Notes: a model not told the origin generated them from the letters alone. A DNA stretch of 64,000 bases from Linyphia triangularis (GCA_963978545.1 OZ021730.1:868001-932000); one strand, 5' to 3'; positions 49,228 through 60,795 are shown, numbered from the stretch's first letter. Program-made: numbers and translations.

Positions 49228-52120
49228 ATGGACAACAACAATTCACCACCTCAGGGTGGAGAACTTTCATCACCAGTGACTTTCCAACCAAACAACCAAA
49301 TGTTGACTAAACCCACGCCACCAATCTCACAGCGGACCCGCGCCAAAGTTGCAGCCGGGACAGTGCCTGTGGTCATATCAACTCTCAAACCACCGAGTCC
49401 TGATTCTCTTGTCTCCCCGAACCAATCCTCACCTGGATCGCTAACATATCCAATTATTGTTCCGGATATGGACAAGTCTCCACAGCCCTCCCCAGTCGTG
49501 TCTCCACAAAACGACTTCTGGCAAATAACTGCAGAAGCTAAAATCCCAGGAGCCATTGACGAAGACTCTGTCAAGAAAAGCATGCTTCTGGCCACTTCCC
49601 CTCCCAGAGTGGACTATTCCCTGTTCAAGTCCCCAGCTGAGCTTTGGGAAGAATTTATGCGTATCAGCGAACTTGCGGGCCATCCCTCACCTAAAAATTG
49701 TTCTCCACCACTCCCGAAAAAGGATAAAAAACTTCTGTCCAAATGCCCTTCTGTGCGTGCCTGGAAGAATTTAACTCCCAAAAGGGGTGCAAAGTCTCTA
49801 CCAAGAAAACTAACCCTTTCCTCGTCGCAACTAAGAAGGCTATCGAGACAAAGATCATGTAGATTCTGTGATAAGAAAATGCCAAATAAGGATAAACTCA
49901 AGAAACACCTCCTTAAAATCCACCAAATTGGCATTCCATCACCTATTCACCCCTCCCTGAGCATACCAATTGGACTCAAACCCATTGACAGTCAAGCGAC
50001 CCAATCAAACGCTAATCCTTCATCGTCTGAACCTGAAGCAATCCTACTGAATGAGGCTGCCTACCCACCCTCGTCAGACCAAATCATCAAGCCCACACCG
50101 CCTGACATAAGGAACTACCTCGAACCTGGCCCTTCTAATCAGGAGATTACTAGATCCTCAACTCCAACAAGCACAACTCTGAGGAGCCCTCTGGAGTCAC
50201 ACCCAAGAGATTCCTACACTCCAACAATTGTGATAGGATTTGAATCTTCACCACTTCCAAGCCCACCAGAGTCTTCTCTTGGCTCACTCCTCTCACCAGA
50301 CACACCTGCTAACCCTCCTGTCCCTGCTGAAGGCCCATTAAAACCAGGTGCTCACTCACCTATCACATTCAACTCTGAACTGAACCCATCGCTGAGTCCC
50401 AACCCGAATTCTCAGGTGACCAACCAGAACCTGCGTCCCAAGGACTCAAAGAACTCCATTCAAAACCCTCCCTCAAACCATCCATCCAGGGTAAAACATA
50501 AATCATTCATATACTGCTCCCCCCAAGATGATGATTTCATTAGCCTCCCGAGCTTTGCCATTGGCGCAACAAGTGGTCCACCTAATGTTGCCGCATTTCC
50601 ACAACGAATCAAGAAAGTGTCACCTTGCGCTACCACTGATCCAGCGATCCAAACGGCTGCTACAAACCTAGCAAACAGTGCCAAGAAATTCATGACGTTT
50701 GCTGAAGCTACCAAACAAGTACTTGCAAGTCTTAAACAACCGGCACAACCTGCGAAGCCACTGGCAAACACTACACCTCTTAACCACCAATCTCCACACC
50801 ACAGCCCTCATGGTGTCATGGATGCTGCTGTATTTATCTCACCAACGAACTCATCAAGTGGTGAATCTGTTGACCTCACGCAGAATAAACCAACACGCCC
50901 AATGCCTGACGAAAACTGCATAATTGGGAGAACAATGCACATACGCTTCCCATGCCCAACAAAAACTCCATGCTTCTTCCCGAACTGCACATTCACACCA
51001 AACTCCGTTGTATGGCCTACCCCCTTCAACATCTCAGGGATCACATACGTGATGTTCATGCAACAGCAATCAGGCGAACTGTCAAGTGGTGTACATTGTG
51101 CTCATGTAGAATTCCGGGGCGAATTGTTGGTGATCACAAGTGCTTTGAGTCCACCAACTTCCTTACTGACTCGAACATTGTCCTCCCAACGCCACTTCCG
51201 GCCAACACAGGTATTTCTTCTCGAGGAGCCCAACCAAACCCACCATCACAAATTGGGTCCTCCCAGGCTTCGGATAACCTAAATGACATTCCGGTTTCAC
51301 ACAGTCTGAAGGGGTCATCCCTCCAAGTAGTCTTTCCAATTAAAGACTACACAACTTGCATCTTCTCTGGATGTAAACAAGCAGCATATCGTGGCAACTG
51401 GTCCAACCAAATCAACTCACTACGCCGCCACCTAATCCGCCAACATGGCTGCACCATCAACCGCACCATCAAATATTGCAGCTGCTGCTCATCCCGACTC
51501 TCAGCCAAGAAAATCACCAGCCATGACTGCTTCCGTCGAATACGGGAAACTCTCCAAACAAACACTGTCTTCCAGTTCCAATGTCCAGATTGCCCATAAT
51601 TCTCCACGGACTCTCGTCGTGCGCTTCTGAATCATGAAGCGGGTCACCGTCGTGCAGACAATCGTCCCAGCACCAGACTACCCAGAAGAATTGTCCTCAA
51701 TCGTTCGGACCTTGCACGTCCCAACCAGCAAGCTCCTACCAGTCGAAACTCACAAAATGATGCTCTTGCTGTCCTGGAAGACACAGATCAACAAAACACG
51801 GACTCCCGTATCGTCTTAAACCAGAATTACGAGGAAATCCCGAGTGAGGAAGTCATCCACATACCAAACACCTCCTCTAGGCTAAGGAAAAGAAGGAACC
51901 GACAACAACACACAACTCCTTCCTAGCTACATCCGTCCAACTCTGCTGCTACGGCTGCCTTCAGCCCTGGATCTGAACACAATGATGACAATGCTTCCAC
52001 CCAACTATCCCAAGACTCTGAAATTAACGATTCACAGGCCTCGGATCACCTTGGCCAAACAGAGGTACATGTTCCTGGCGACCCAAGAACTGACATTGTC
52101 ATACCCCTTGAACAAGTTGC
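49228..52120 (+). pseudogene. R2-like LINE ORF, N-terminal zinc-finger half (broken)
   Basis: Starts MDNNNSPPQGGE. A long Pro/Ser/Thr-rich region with one C2H2 finger (CRFCDKKM...LKKHLLKIH, near residue 210) fills the first 570 codons. A frameshift near 50945 moves into the frame of 50952-51599, with more fingers (LQHLRDHIRDVH; WCTLC...HKC; CIFSGC...LRRHLIRQH; YCSCC...HDC). In-frame stops TAA (51597) and TAG (51924) follow. The sequence then reaches IPLEQVA at 52120, where Jockey A6 is inserted. The continuation is on the other strand at 60068. Confidence 0.85.
52107..52120. repeat. Target-site duplication of Jockey A6, copy 1
   Basis: CTTGAACAAGTTGC, immediately before the Jockey 5' end. 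Its partner is on the opposite strand at 60055-60068. Confidence 0.9.
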
Positions 52121-52759
52121 CCCCCTCAGGGGGTTTACTTTCTATAAGTAAACACGGGCTTCACAACCCCGAGGTGCCCCAGTGATCTAACCCTTCGTCT
52201 GTTTGTACTTTCTCATTTTGGGTTTTATATTTATCGTTTGTTTTCTCTTCCTTCCCTCATTGTGATTACCTCATCTGAGGTGAGGGCTCCCCTTGAGAAG
52301 CTCAGTGCCGCTCTGTTGCCATCAGCTTCTCTCGGGCATTTAATCACCCACGTGTTTGCCGTGCGTGGAGACCCGTGTCTCTGGAAAGGGGGATCCTGGT
52401 AGTTGAGGGGCGACATACTGTCCCAATACACTACTTTGGCCCTTGCTTCAGATAAATGGGAGGTGCACATTGGTCCCGTGTGTATCAATCGGCCGGTCGT
52501 CCGACTTCGTCGGCGGCTAGGGATCAAGCGTTCGGCTCGTCTGCTGGGAATCTCGTTAAGGGTGGAGACTTCTACAGGGACGAGTCGTTCGCGTATAGGT
52601 ACTGGACAACCCGGTAGTGTTATGCGGTGCGCAATAGTTGATTTCTCGTTTTCCTTTTTTCATTATTTTTGTTGCTTGCCGGTATACACTATCCCCGTTT
52701 TTTTCGTGGACTCCACGGTGGGTGGGACTCTAGTGCCTGAATCTTGTACATCTATTTTC
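52121..52759 (+). promoter_or_regulatory. 5'UTR of Jockey A6
   Basis: Shows the family 5' end clearly: the palindrome CCCCCTCAGGGGG, then GTTTACTT-TCTAT-AAGTAAAC (8-bp stem, 5-base loop). The conserved upstream frame starts at 52403 and here runs into ORF1 without a stop. Confidence 0.65.
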
Positions 52760-53904
52760 ATGGAAAGTAAATCTTCTATTTTTTCTCCCCCTAGTGGGGA
52801 GCAACAACAAGTATCTTCATCAAGTCAAATGTCACTTAAATTCTTTATTGTACATCGAGTGGAGGGTTCTTTTGAAAAGGTGTCTCCTTTTCTAATTGAG
52901 AAAAATTTAAAATCGTTCGTTGGAGATACAGCTTCAGTCAAAAAACTGAAGTCTGGAGATCTGTTAGTGGAAGTCCGCAATGATCAACAAGCCAAAAGCA
53001 TATTAAAAATCGACAATTTTGGAACATTCCCTGTAACTGTTACAGCCCATGGATCACTTAATAAATCTCGTGGTGTTGTGTCCGAGTCGGACCTTTACCA
53101 TACAGCGGAGGACGAGATTCTTGACCACCTACGCGATCAACACGTTTCGGCCGTCCACCGCATAACAATACGACGAGACGGGAATACCATCCCCACTAAG
53201 CATTTGATCCTAACTTTTGACTTACCCACTTTACCGTCGCACGTAAAAGCCGGATATCTGAATTGCCAAGTACGTCCGTATATTCCGAACCCACTACGCT
53301 GTTTCAAGTGCCAGAAAATTGGTCACTCGCAAACAGCTTGCCATGGGAAAACGGAAATATGCGCACGTTGTGCAGGTATTGGACATGGTAGTGCTAACTG
53401 CAAAGCACCCGAGAAGTGTGTCAATTGTGATGGCACACATCCGTCATACTCTCGATCATGTCCACAGTGGGTAAAAGAAAAAGAAATACAGACAGTACGA
53501 GTAAACCAAAATAAGTCGTATTTCGATGCTAAAAAAATTGTTGAATTGAGGACTCCACGCGTTGGTGTTGCTTATGCTGATGTTTTGAAAAAAACATTCA
53601 GCAGCAAAAGCACACAAACAGATTCTCCAGTATCTTCTCTTGTTCAAATACCTCAACGATCATCTACTGAGGTTGTAAAACGACCAACGATTTTAAAGAA
53701 ATCTCTGGCAAAATCAAAGGCTTTACAGACTTTGAAACTTAAATCGACTAAAGGGGGACCTTCTCGAGAGAAACCCTCTAATCCTTTCACCATCCTTCGA
53801 TCTTTTAAGGATGCGGATGTGGTGAGGCTTCACCCATCTGATGAGGATGTAGATATCAGTGAAGATCCCGACCCCCCTTCAAATTTTCTTTTAATAATTA
53901 ATGG
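52121..53904 (+). mobile_element. Jockey/I-type LINE, family A copy A6 (5' part), interrupted by BEL/Pao
   Basis: Begins CCCCCTCAGGGGGTTTAC at 52121. It has the 5'UTR (52121-52759) and ORF1, and stops just after the ORF2 start codon region (AATTAATGG, 53904), where a BEL LTR begins. The 3' end that belongs with it is most likely 60604-60069 on the minus strand. Confidence 0.9.
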
Positions 53905-53929
53905 TGTTTACGCCGCGTCATGGTTGTAA
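52760..53929 (+). pseudogene. Jockey ORF1 (gag-like), copy A6, stop lost
   Basis: Starts MESKSSIFSPPSG at 52760. Three CCHC knuckles (CFKCQKIGHSQTAC, CARCAGIGHGSANC, CVNC...SC), then the basic tail and DPDPP end. One base is missing near 53880 relative to A4, so the normal stop of the TAATG overlap is skipped and the frame reads into the BEL LTR to 53929. Otherwise complete. It is the closest relative of A1 ORF1. Confidence 0.88.
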
Positions 53930-54203
53930 TTCTTATAATTATCGTCTGCTTTATTTTTCATTGTCGAAATTATAAAAGTTTATTCTTTGCAAGTGGCATT
54001 TAATTAAGTTTTTTTTTTTTTGTGTTCTAATTTTTGCTGTTCTGATTGAGATTGTGAGTTAAAAAGTCGTTCTAAAAACCTTCTCCTCCCGATAAAGAAG
54101 AATTATAATAAACTTATAGAAGAAAACTGAGTGTTGTTTGTTTGAAGTGCAATTAATATAAGAAGCTATCGACTAGTGATGGTCCGTCAGAAGTGAAATA
54201 ACA
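53905..54203 (+). repeat. 5' LTR of BEL/Pao element
   Basis: Begins TGTTTACGCC and ends GAAATAACA (TGTT...AACA inverted ends). Followed by TTTTGGTCCGGTCG, the likely primer-binding region. No second LTR is available to confirm the limits. Confidence 0.7.
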
Positions 54204-54586
54204 TTTTGGTCCGGTCGTTTCGGAGATTCGTGGCGATATATGGATTTGTTCAGGTTGGAATATGTGTCTACCTAGAATTGTGTTGTGAAGGTTAGTGGTT
54301 GATTATTCGTGTTGATGTATTTTGTGATTAGGTGAAATCTAGTTGTGTGGATATTATTATTATTGTTGTGAGTTTAATGTAATTCTTTATTCACGTATTT
54401 TGTGTTGTGGAAATATTCGTATTCTGGTTTCGAATGGTATACGATTTGGCTTCGATTATTTTCGTTGTTCAATATTACGATTTGGTTTGGCATAGATTAT
54501 TTTCGGTTTTTCAATATTGAGTTGCATAAGTAGAATTTGTATTCAAATTAAATTGTGTAAAAGTTGTGTTGTGAGTAGTTTCCATA

Positions 54587-56923
54587 ATGTCGTTGAGTAT
54601 TAAATTAAGAAAAAATGAACTGCGGCTGGTGGCAGAAGAGTTGGGGTTAAAAGTTCCAGAAAATATTAAGGTTATAGAACTAAGGGAACTGATTGAGGAT
54701 AGTGATATATTCAAGACGAAACCTGAGATAGTGAAGGGGATAATTGATGAAGTGGTGGAAAAATTAGAAATTGAGAAGCGTGAAAGAGCAGAAAAATTAG
54801 AAATTGAAAAGCATGAAAGGGATGCCAAATTAGAGTTAGAAAAATTACAGTTAGAAATAGAGCTAGCAAATGCCAGAAGAAACCCCTTAAACAATTCTCA
54901 AACTACGGAAGTGTTAGAATCGAATGCGTCATATGATAATTTGGAGAGCCTAATTAAAAGTGTCAAAACTTTAACTATCCCTGTACCTTCCAAGTCAGAA
55001 TCGTTTAATCTTTTCTTCCATTCTTTGGAAAAGGCATTCCAAAACAAAGCTGTTCCAGATGAGCTGAAAGCAGAGATTTTGTTGAATCTTTTGGGTGAAC
55101 GGGTAAATAATTTACTAGTGTATGTGAGTCAGGAGGACCTTTGTGATTATAATAAAATTAAAGATTTAGTTCTAAAAGAATTTGAACCCACCCCTCAGGA
55201 ATGTCTTAATAATTTCAGAAATGCCCAAAAATTCTCCTCCGAGTCATACGTGCAATTTGCTTCTCGTTTAAACGCTGCTTTTGATTATTATTGTCAATTG
55301 CGCAAAGTTAGTGAATTCAAGTCCCTGTGTGAACTTATTGTTTCGGATAAGATTTTCGAAACACTCGATCGAGATTTGAAGTCGCACATTGGTGTAAAAC
55401 AGGGGGAGACATTTTTTAAACCTCAGCAACTTGGTCGAGAGTGTGATATTTATTTATCGTCTAAGGGTAAATGTAAAGGGGAACCTATCAATAGGAATGC
55501 TACAGGAGAAACAAAAAGAATTGTGGGAAATAAAGGACAGAAAACTCCTAATTGGCGTACTGATAAACCCTTGTCCAAGGTGTTCATGTCTAGATCCAAA
55601 AACGCAGAATGTGTAATGTGCAAAAATAATGTGAACCACCCACTTTATTCGTGTCCTCTATTTAAAGAGCTTTCAGTGTGGGATAGATCAGATGTGATAA
55701 AACGGAATAAGTTGTGTTTCCGCTGTCTGTTGCCGCATAAATTACGGGAATGTCATTCCACCAGAAATTGTTTTTGTGGGCAACCGCACAATCAAATGAT
55801 CCATTTTCCCCGTGAGCAGAACAGTAATTCTGTGTTACGAGAGGATGCTGCTCCTTTCGTTCCAAATCGTACTGAAAGTACAGGAGAAAGAGAATCGGGT
55901 TCACAAAATCAAATAGTTGCGACAAGTTATGAAAAAGGTCGAACTAAATGTGTGTTGTTGAGTACTGTTCGCGTGTTAGTAAAAAATAAGTATTCAGAGT
56001 GGATTGAACTGCGATGTCTCTTAAATGTGGGCTCCCAATCTTGTCTATGTACCAGGGCTTGTGCCGAGAGGTTACAATTAAAAATGGTAAAAGTCAATAC
56101 TGTGGTATCGTGTGTTAATGACGCAACAATGGTAATCAATAATTGTGTTAAAACAACATTAGCTAACAAGGATAAGAGTTTCATGAAGGAATTGTCAATG
56201 TTGGTTGTAAATAAAATTACCGATGTAATTCCAAATAAATTGATTAATGTGGGTGAGGATTTATCGGAATTAGTTTCATTGGCAGATCCTGATTTCAAAA
56301 TTCCAGGTGCAGTTGATTTATTGTTGGGTGCAGAAGTATTTTATGAGTTATTGAAACCAGGCCAATTTCGTACTCTGGACTCACAGTTGTTGTTGCAAAA
56401 TACAGTGTTTGGTTACGTGGTGAGTGGTAGTGTTAGTCAGGTAAATGAGAATCGTGTACATTGTGGATTAGTTCTGGATGATGATCTAAACAAAACATTG
56501 AGGAAGTTTTGGGAATTGGAGAGTGTCGAAGTAGAGTTACCGAAAAGTAAAGAGGCTTCGTTGTGTGAAGAGCATTTTTCGCTTACTCATAAGAGAAATG
56601 AGGAGGGAAGATATGTAGTAGCGTTGCCCTTTAATAAGGATCCGTCGTGCTTAGGAAAGTCGAAGGATATCGCATTGAGGAGACTTGATTCATTGTGGAA
56701 GCGGTTGTCTAGGGATTCAGACTACTTGACATTGTATAAGGACTTTATGGAAGAGTACGAGGCCTTAGGACATATGGAGAAGGTTGAGGAATCAAGTGAA
56801 CCGCCCATACATTACTACATTCCTCATCACGGTGTGCTTCGTCCTGAAAGGGTTACAACGAAACTTCGTGTCGTGTACAATGCTTCATCTCCAACAACTT
56901 CAGGTGTCAGTTTAAATGGTTGG
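54587..56923 (+). pseudogene. BEL/Pao gag-pol, truncated in RT, protease Asp changed
   Basis: Starts MSLSIKLRKNE. A charged coiled coil covers about 40-95 (repeated KLEIEKRERAE/KHERDAK). The gag (DUF1759-type) body covers about 110-290, followed by Cys/His clusters (CVMCKNNVNHPLYSC, CFRCLLPHKLREC, CFCGQPHNQMIH). The retropepsin motif normally LLDSGSQ is LLNVGSQ, so residue 480 is Asn in place of the catalytic Asp. The RT begins (KLRVVYNASSPTTSGVS) and is cut at 56923. The last residues of the open frame come from the R2-like 3'UTR. Confidence 0.9.
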
Positions 56924-57224
56924 TTGGGTATAATTGTCTAGCGCAAAGGCTACACGTGGGCCATGCTGCGCTGAAAAAATTAGCATTTAAAGTCAACCAA
57001 TTTAAACATTAAATATAAAAAACAGTCAGTGATTAGTATAGTAGTTAAACCATGAATAAAAGACAAAGAATGTTCTTAATACAAAACATTTAACCCCAGT
57101 TACAAAAATGAAGACGAGGGATTGGAGAACAGAAGAAGAGAAGCTCTGTAACAAACACGGACGGAATGTGGAGGCACCATTGTTCCAGTGAGAAGATTGA
57201 TTTCCTTTGTGAGAGAGTTGTTGT
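56924..57224 (-). other. 3'UTR of the R2-like element
   Basis: About 300 bases after the stop at 57225, ending in an AACC-repeat tail. It contains the hairpin at 56940-56972. Confidence 0.7.
56940..56972 (-). other. 3'UTR hairpin of the R2-like element
   Basis: Sense strand AGCGCA pairs with TGCGCT, 33 bases in all, with GGCCCACGTGTAGCC in the loop, 16 bases from the 3' end. The outermost pair differs from the Jockey A4 stem on both sides (G-C to A-T). Confidence 0.75.
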
Positions 57225-60068
57225 TTACATTGAGGAATGCAAGGACGGAGTGTTCTGTTGTTGGGTCATCAAGGAACCTTGTGATGGGGAAGCAGCATCT
57301 TCTTGGGAATAGCGCAACTCGGCCGGTTGATTTTGTTGTCTCGCAGCTGGGAGACGACCCGTGACGTGCTTCATGTAGATGTCGCACGAACCACGGATCG
57401 CCTCGCTGAAGCAGATTTTCTTCATTCTTGGTGCGAAGTTTTTATTTACGAACTTCTTCACGATTCTGTCATTGGCAGGGTCCCATGCTCCAAGGGACCC
57501 TACAATGATGGCTTCAACTTTGATTTCTTCTAGGTTGAGGTGTTCCTTGAGAAATGCAGCTGTTTGTTGGTATTTTTCACATTTCTCACGACGCACTCGG
57601 GAGAAGTGGTCTTGGCCATTTTCGAATGGTATAGCAATGTCGATGATGAGGCCTTGTCTTCCTGAGATGAGGACCAGGTCTGGACGGAGAAGGGTGTTGT
57701 CGACTTGTTGGTTAAGGCCAAGAACTTGCCATCTGCGGTTGACACCAGCACGGATTTTGCTTAGCACAGTGTCATGTCTTCGAGTGCGAAGATGCATTGA
57801 CGGCAGGCAGGAGGAAATGACATGCTGTAGCGTTTCATTATTGTAGTTGCATCTCCGGCATGCCCTTGATTCCGTGCCATCAAAGTTCCTGGCGTTGACA
57901 GATAAAAGGCCAAGTCTTGCCTTATGGACAAAGCGCCAATCGCAGAATCTGGTATACAGGCCTGTGCGTAGGAAATGGTTACTTGATTTGTGTAACGCAC
58001 AGACGGATGTGGCCAGTCCCTGTTGTGGTAGGTCCAGGAGGGATTTGGAATAGTCATCCCTGAGCTTTGCCTTTAGGAATTTGCATACTTTCCGACGGTC
58101 CGACTCTGCCAACGTATCCTCGCCAGAGCAGAGCTGGATAGAGCCGTATTCAGTACACTGCCATGCCACCTGCAGGCGCCCTGAGGCTGCACGGGCAGCG
58201 GTCCAGACAGAGGCATGGCGGTTGTCATGTCTCCTAAAGGCACCTTGGTTGTGTCCCGAGAGGAACTGCTCAATCATTGCTGGTGAGGGTTCGACCTGGA
58301 GACGGGCAAATACTTGGTCGTTGAGGTCGTTCCAGGCCAACTCCTGGATAACTGGATCAATTGATGTTAGCAGCTTGAAGGCTGTGTCAATCAGGACCAC
58401 GTCAGACTCATCGGCTAATGACGGGATTCCGAATTGGCCCTTATTTGATGACCCATAGAGGTATCCAAGAGAGGCCTGTCCTGGCAAGTAGAGGGTCTTC
58501 TTTATTAGGGGACAGAGATATTTGTCCACCTCTCGGAATTCTGTCTTGTTGAACTGCTGGGTGCGCATGGAGATGGAGAGAGACGGGTAAAAAAATGTTT
58601 TTAACGCATCTATTCTCTGCCATGGGGCGAGGAATGAGGTAGCGATTTTCCTCCCCATCTCCAGCATGTCAGCAAGGTTGTCAATATTGTGGGTGATGTT
58701 AAAGCCGAGAGGGGTACCAAGGAAGGTGGATTCCTCGCCGTCCCCCAATGTTTGGATAGGTTCTCCATTGATTAGAAATGTCGTGGGTCTTGTTCCGACA
58801 GGAGATGCACCAGAAATGTGAATCGACTTACACTTGTCAGAGTTGACCTGGAGACTGAGTCTGCTCGCCAGTGTGAACAACTTGTTCAGTTGGTTTTGTA
58901 AATCATCTGCCGAATCGCTGATCAAGAGAATGTCATCGGCGAATGCTAAGACGCGATGTTCCACTGCGTCACCCTTTAAGGACCTTAGAACAGGGTCAAT
59001 GACAAGGTTGAATAAGAGGCCGCTTACAGGGCAGCCCTGACGAACGCCGGCTTTAACCGGAATGGGATCAGATATCCCATCCCCACAGATGAATTCTGTG
59101 TTTGTTTCATTGTATAGTGCATCCACCAGATCAACACAAGCATCCCCTGCACCAGCAGCCCGAAGTGCAGCTGAAATAGCATCATGCGGGATGGTGCCGA
59201 AGGCGTTAGATAAGTCTATTTGGGCAAGGCAGATTTCTTTTCTTGTTCTTTTGGCTTCCAAGATGCGTTGCTGCACAACAAAACGATGCTCAAAAACACC
59301 GTCAAAGGGTAGGAACCCTTTTTGGGTGTGTGAAATGATACTATTCGTGGCAATCCATGTGTTAAGTCTTGAGGTCAGGAGGCCGGTGAAAAGTTTATAC
59401 ATGGTTGTGCATAAGGCGATTGGGCGCCAGTTAGAAATATTGTCCTTGTTTCCTTTTTTATGGATAAGTATCGTACGTGAAGACTTCCATGCTTGAGGTA
59501 TTCTTTTGGCCTCCAGGCAGATGTTAAGGAGAGGCGTGAGTACCTTGCAGTTTGGGTCTACTGATCTGAGATGCTGATATGTATTTCTATCAGTGCCAGG
59601 GGCCGAATTTTCAAACTTGTGCAAGCGACTTCTTACTTCCACTGCAGTGAAGGGGCTAAGGTCCACTGGCACTGGATTATTTGGATTTTCAACGAACATG
59701 GTTTGGTCGAATTGCCTTGGGCTGAAAATTTCCCTGAAGTGAGGCTCAATTTGCTCAGATGGTAGGTGGCAGTTCTGAGAGGACCCCTCGACAATGAGTC
59801 AGACCGCCCTTCGTCTGTTTCGTCGATACAATTTTTGAATCACTTTGGGATTGGATGCATCAATGGGTTGCGGAGAGAAGGCGGCGTTGGACTCGCGGGC
59901 AGGTGGGAGTCGAACTTCTTCAGAGATCTTGGTTGTAATTCGTGCAAGGAGGTCTTCAAAATTTGCCCAATCAATTGGATCATCACTGGCTGTGATGAAG
60001 GCGATTTCATTCTTGAATTCCTCAAGGGGTTCCTGTTCGGGTATTTGATCAGCCGCAACTTGTTCAAG
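57225..60068 (-). pseudogene. R2-like reverse transcriptase and restriction-like endonuclease, one stop
   Basis: The frame enters at 60068 with LEEFKNEIAF...RLYRRNRRRAV, has a TGA at 59801-59799 where the sister copy has Arg, and continues to 57225. RT: ILIHKKGNKD, RPIALCTTMYK, LAQIDLSNAFG, GVRQGCPVSGLLF and the catalytic FADD near residue 250 of the 824-codon frame starting at 59699. A CCHC knuckle (CRRC...HVISSC, about 613-631) and PD-D endonuclease (RPDLVLISGRQGLIIDIAIPFE in part, about 673-695) follow. The family nicks a DNA target and primes cDNA there. Confidence 0.92.
60055..60068. repeat. Target-site duplication of Jockey A6, copy 2 (inverted)
   Basis: Reads CTTGAACAAGTTGC on the minus strand, directly after the (CAAA)n end of a family-A element and in frame with the R2-like ORF. 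Confidence 0.9.
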
Positions 60069-60604
60069 TTTGTTTGTTTGTTTTGGGTTTTATGGCGCAA
60101 AGGCAACACAAGGGCCATACTGCGCCAAAACAAAAGATAAAAAAAACTAGGATGGAAGATGAAATATAAATATGATGAAATATGACATAATATAATTAAA
60201 GAATGCTAAAAACACATTTCTAAAATGATGAAGAGGTTAAAAAAAATTTAAAAAATGGATATGTTTAAAAAACTAGATGTGATTTAAAAACCCGATTGAT
60301 CTTAAAAATGCAAAGAGATTTGAATGGGGAGTTTCCCCAATCAAATCCTGAAGCCTTAAAGTGGTACTCTTAAAAAACCTAAGACGATGCGATTGAAACT
60401 TAGGACAAGAAATTAAAATATGAGCCACAGTAAGATCGCAACGACAAATATCGCAAACAGGTGGATCTTCTCCCAGGAATAGATGTCGGTGCGTCAATCG
60501 GGTATGACCAATGCGCAGACGAGTCAGTTTGACATCTGTCCGACGCATTGGATTAACTGGCCATTTAAGAAGATGATTTTTGATGGTATGGAGTTTGTTG
60601 TTAG
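60069..60604 (-). mobile_element. Family-A Jockey 3' end (A7, probably the displaced end of A6)
   Basis: Holds the ORF2 C-terminus and 3'UTR, with the hairpin at 60094-60126 and a (CAAA)n end at 60069. Adjacent is the second copy of the A6 target duplication. It is cut at 60604 (start LHTIKNHLLKWPVNP region), with unrelated GC-rich sequence beyond and no duplication there. Confidence 0.85.
60273..60604 (-). pseudogene. Jockey ORF2 C-terminal fragment
   Basis: Encodes NNKLHTIKNHLLKWPVNP, RIGHTRLTHRHLFLGEDPPVC and the finger CDICRCDLTVAHILISC, ending SIGFLNHI, identical in layout to the end of the A4 ORF2. It lies downstream of RNase H. Residues of the open frame before 60604 belong to adjoining sequence. 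Confidence 0.85.
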
Positions 60605-60795
60605 AAATGGCGCGGAGGAGAGGGAGAGAAGCTGACTGAGAAGGCAAGAGAGCGGCTGGTGGTGAGACGAAATGGAGCCGGAGTGGAGGAGTCAGTGGGG
60701 GAAAGAGAGCTTTCCCTGCTGGAGCTCCTGGTGACACGCCTCAGTCGTTTGGCTGCTGGCTGCGGTTGACGCCGCCGTCTAAGAGGGGGCGTCAT
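60605..60795 (-). pseudogene. Basic Ser/Pro-rich ORF fragment, possibly an R2-like N-terminus
   Basis: About 63 codons from MTPPLRRRRQPQ, rich in Arg, Ser and Pro (RVTRSSSRESS, SPTDSSTPAP). The frame is cut at 60604 by the Jockey end. The composition resembles the Ser/Pro-rich N-termini of the R2-like ORFs in this window, but no motif proves it. Confidence 0.3.

Larger units (their letters stand above)
53905..56923 (+). mobile_element. BEL/Pao LTR retrotransposon, 3' part missing
   Basis: A 5' LTR (53905-54203), a leader and a gag-pol frame that stops matching inside the first RT motif at 56923, where an inverted R2-like 3' end is joined. No 3' LTR is seen in the window. It was inserted in A6 right after the ORF2 start codon. 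Confidence 0.88.
56924..60068 (-). mobile_element. R2-like LINE, 3' half (inverted relative to its 5' half)
   Basis: Contains the RT, zinc knuckle, restriction-like endonuclease and 3'UTR. Its upstream end is the duplication CTTGAACAAGTTGC, which continues in frame from IPLEQVA of the plus-strand half at 52120 (the shared codons read LEQVA, then ADQIPEQ). The 3' end carries the shared hairpin and an AACCAACC tail at 56924. Confidence 0.88.
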
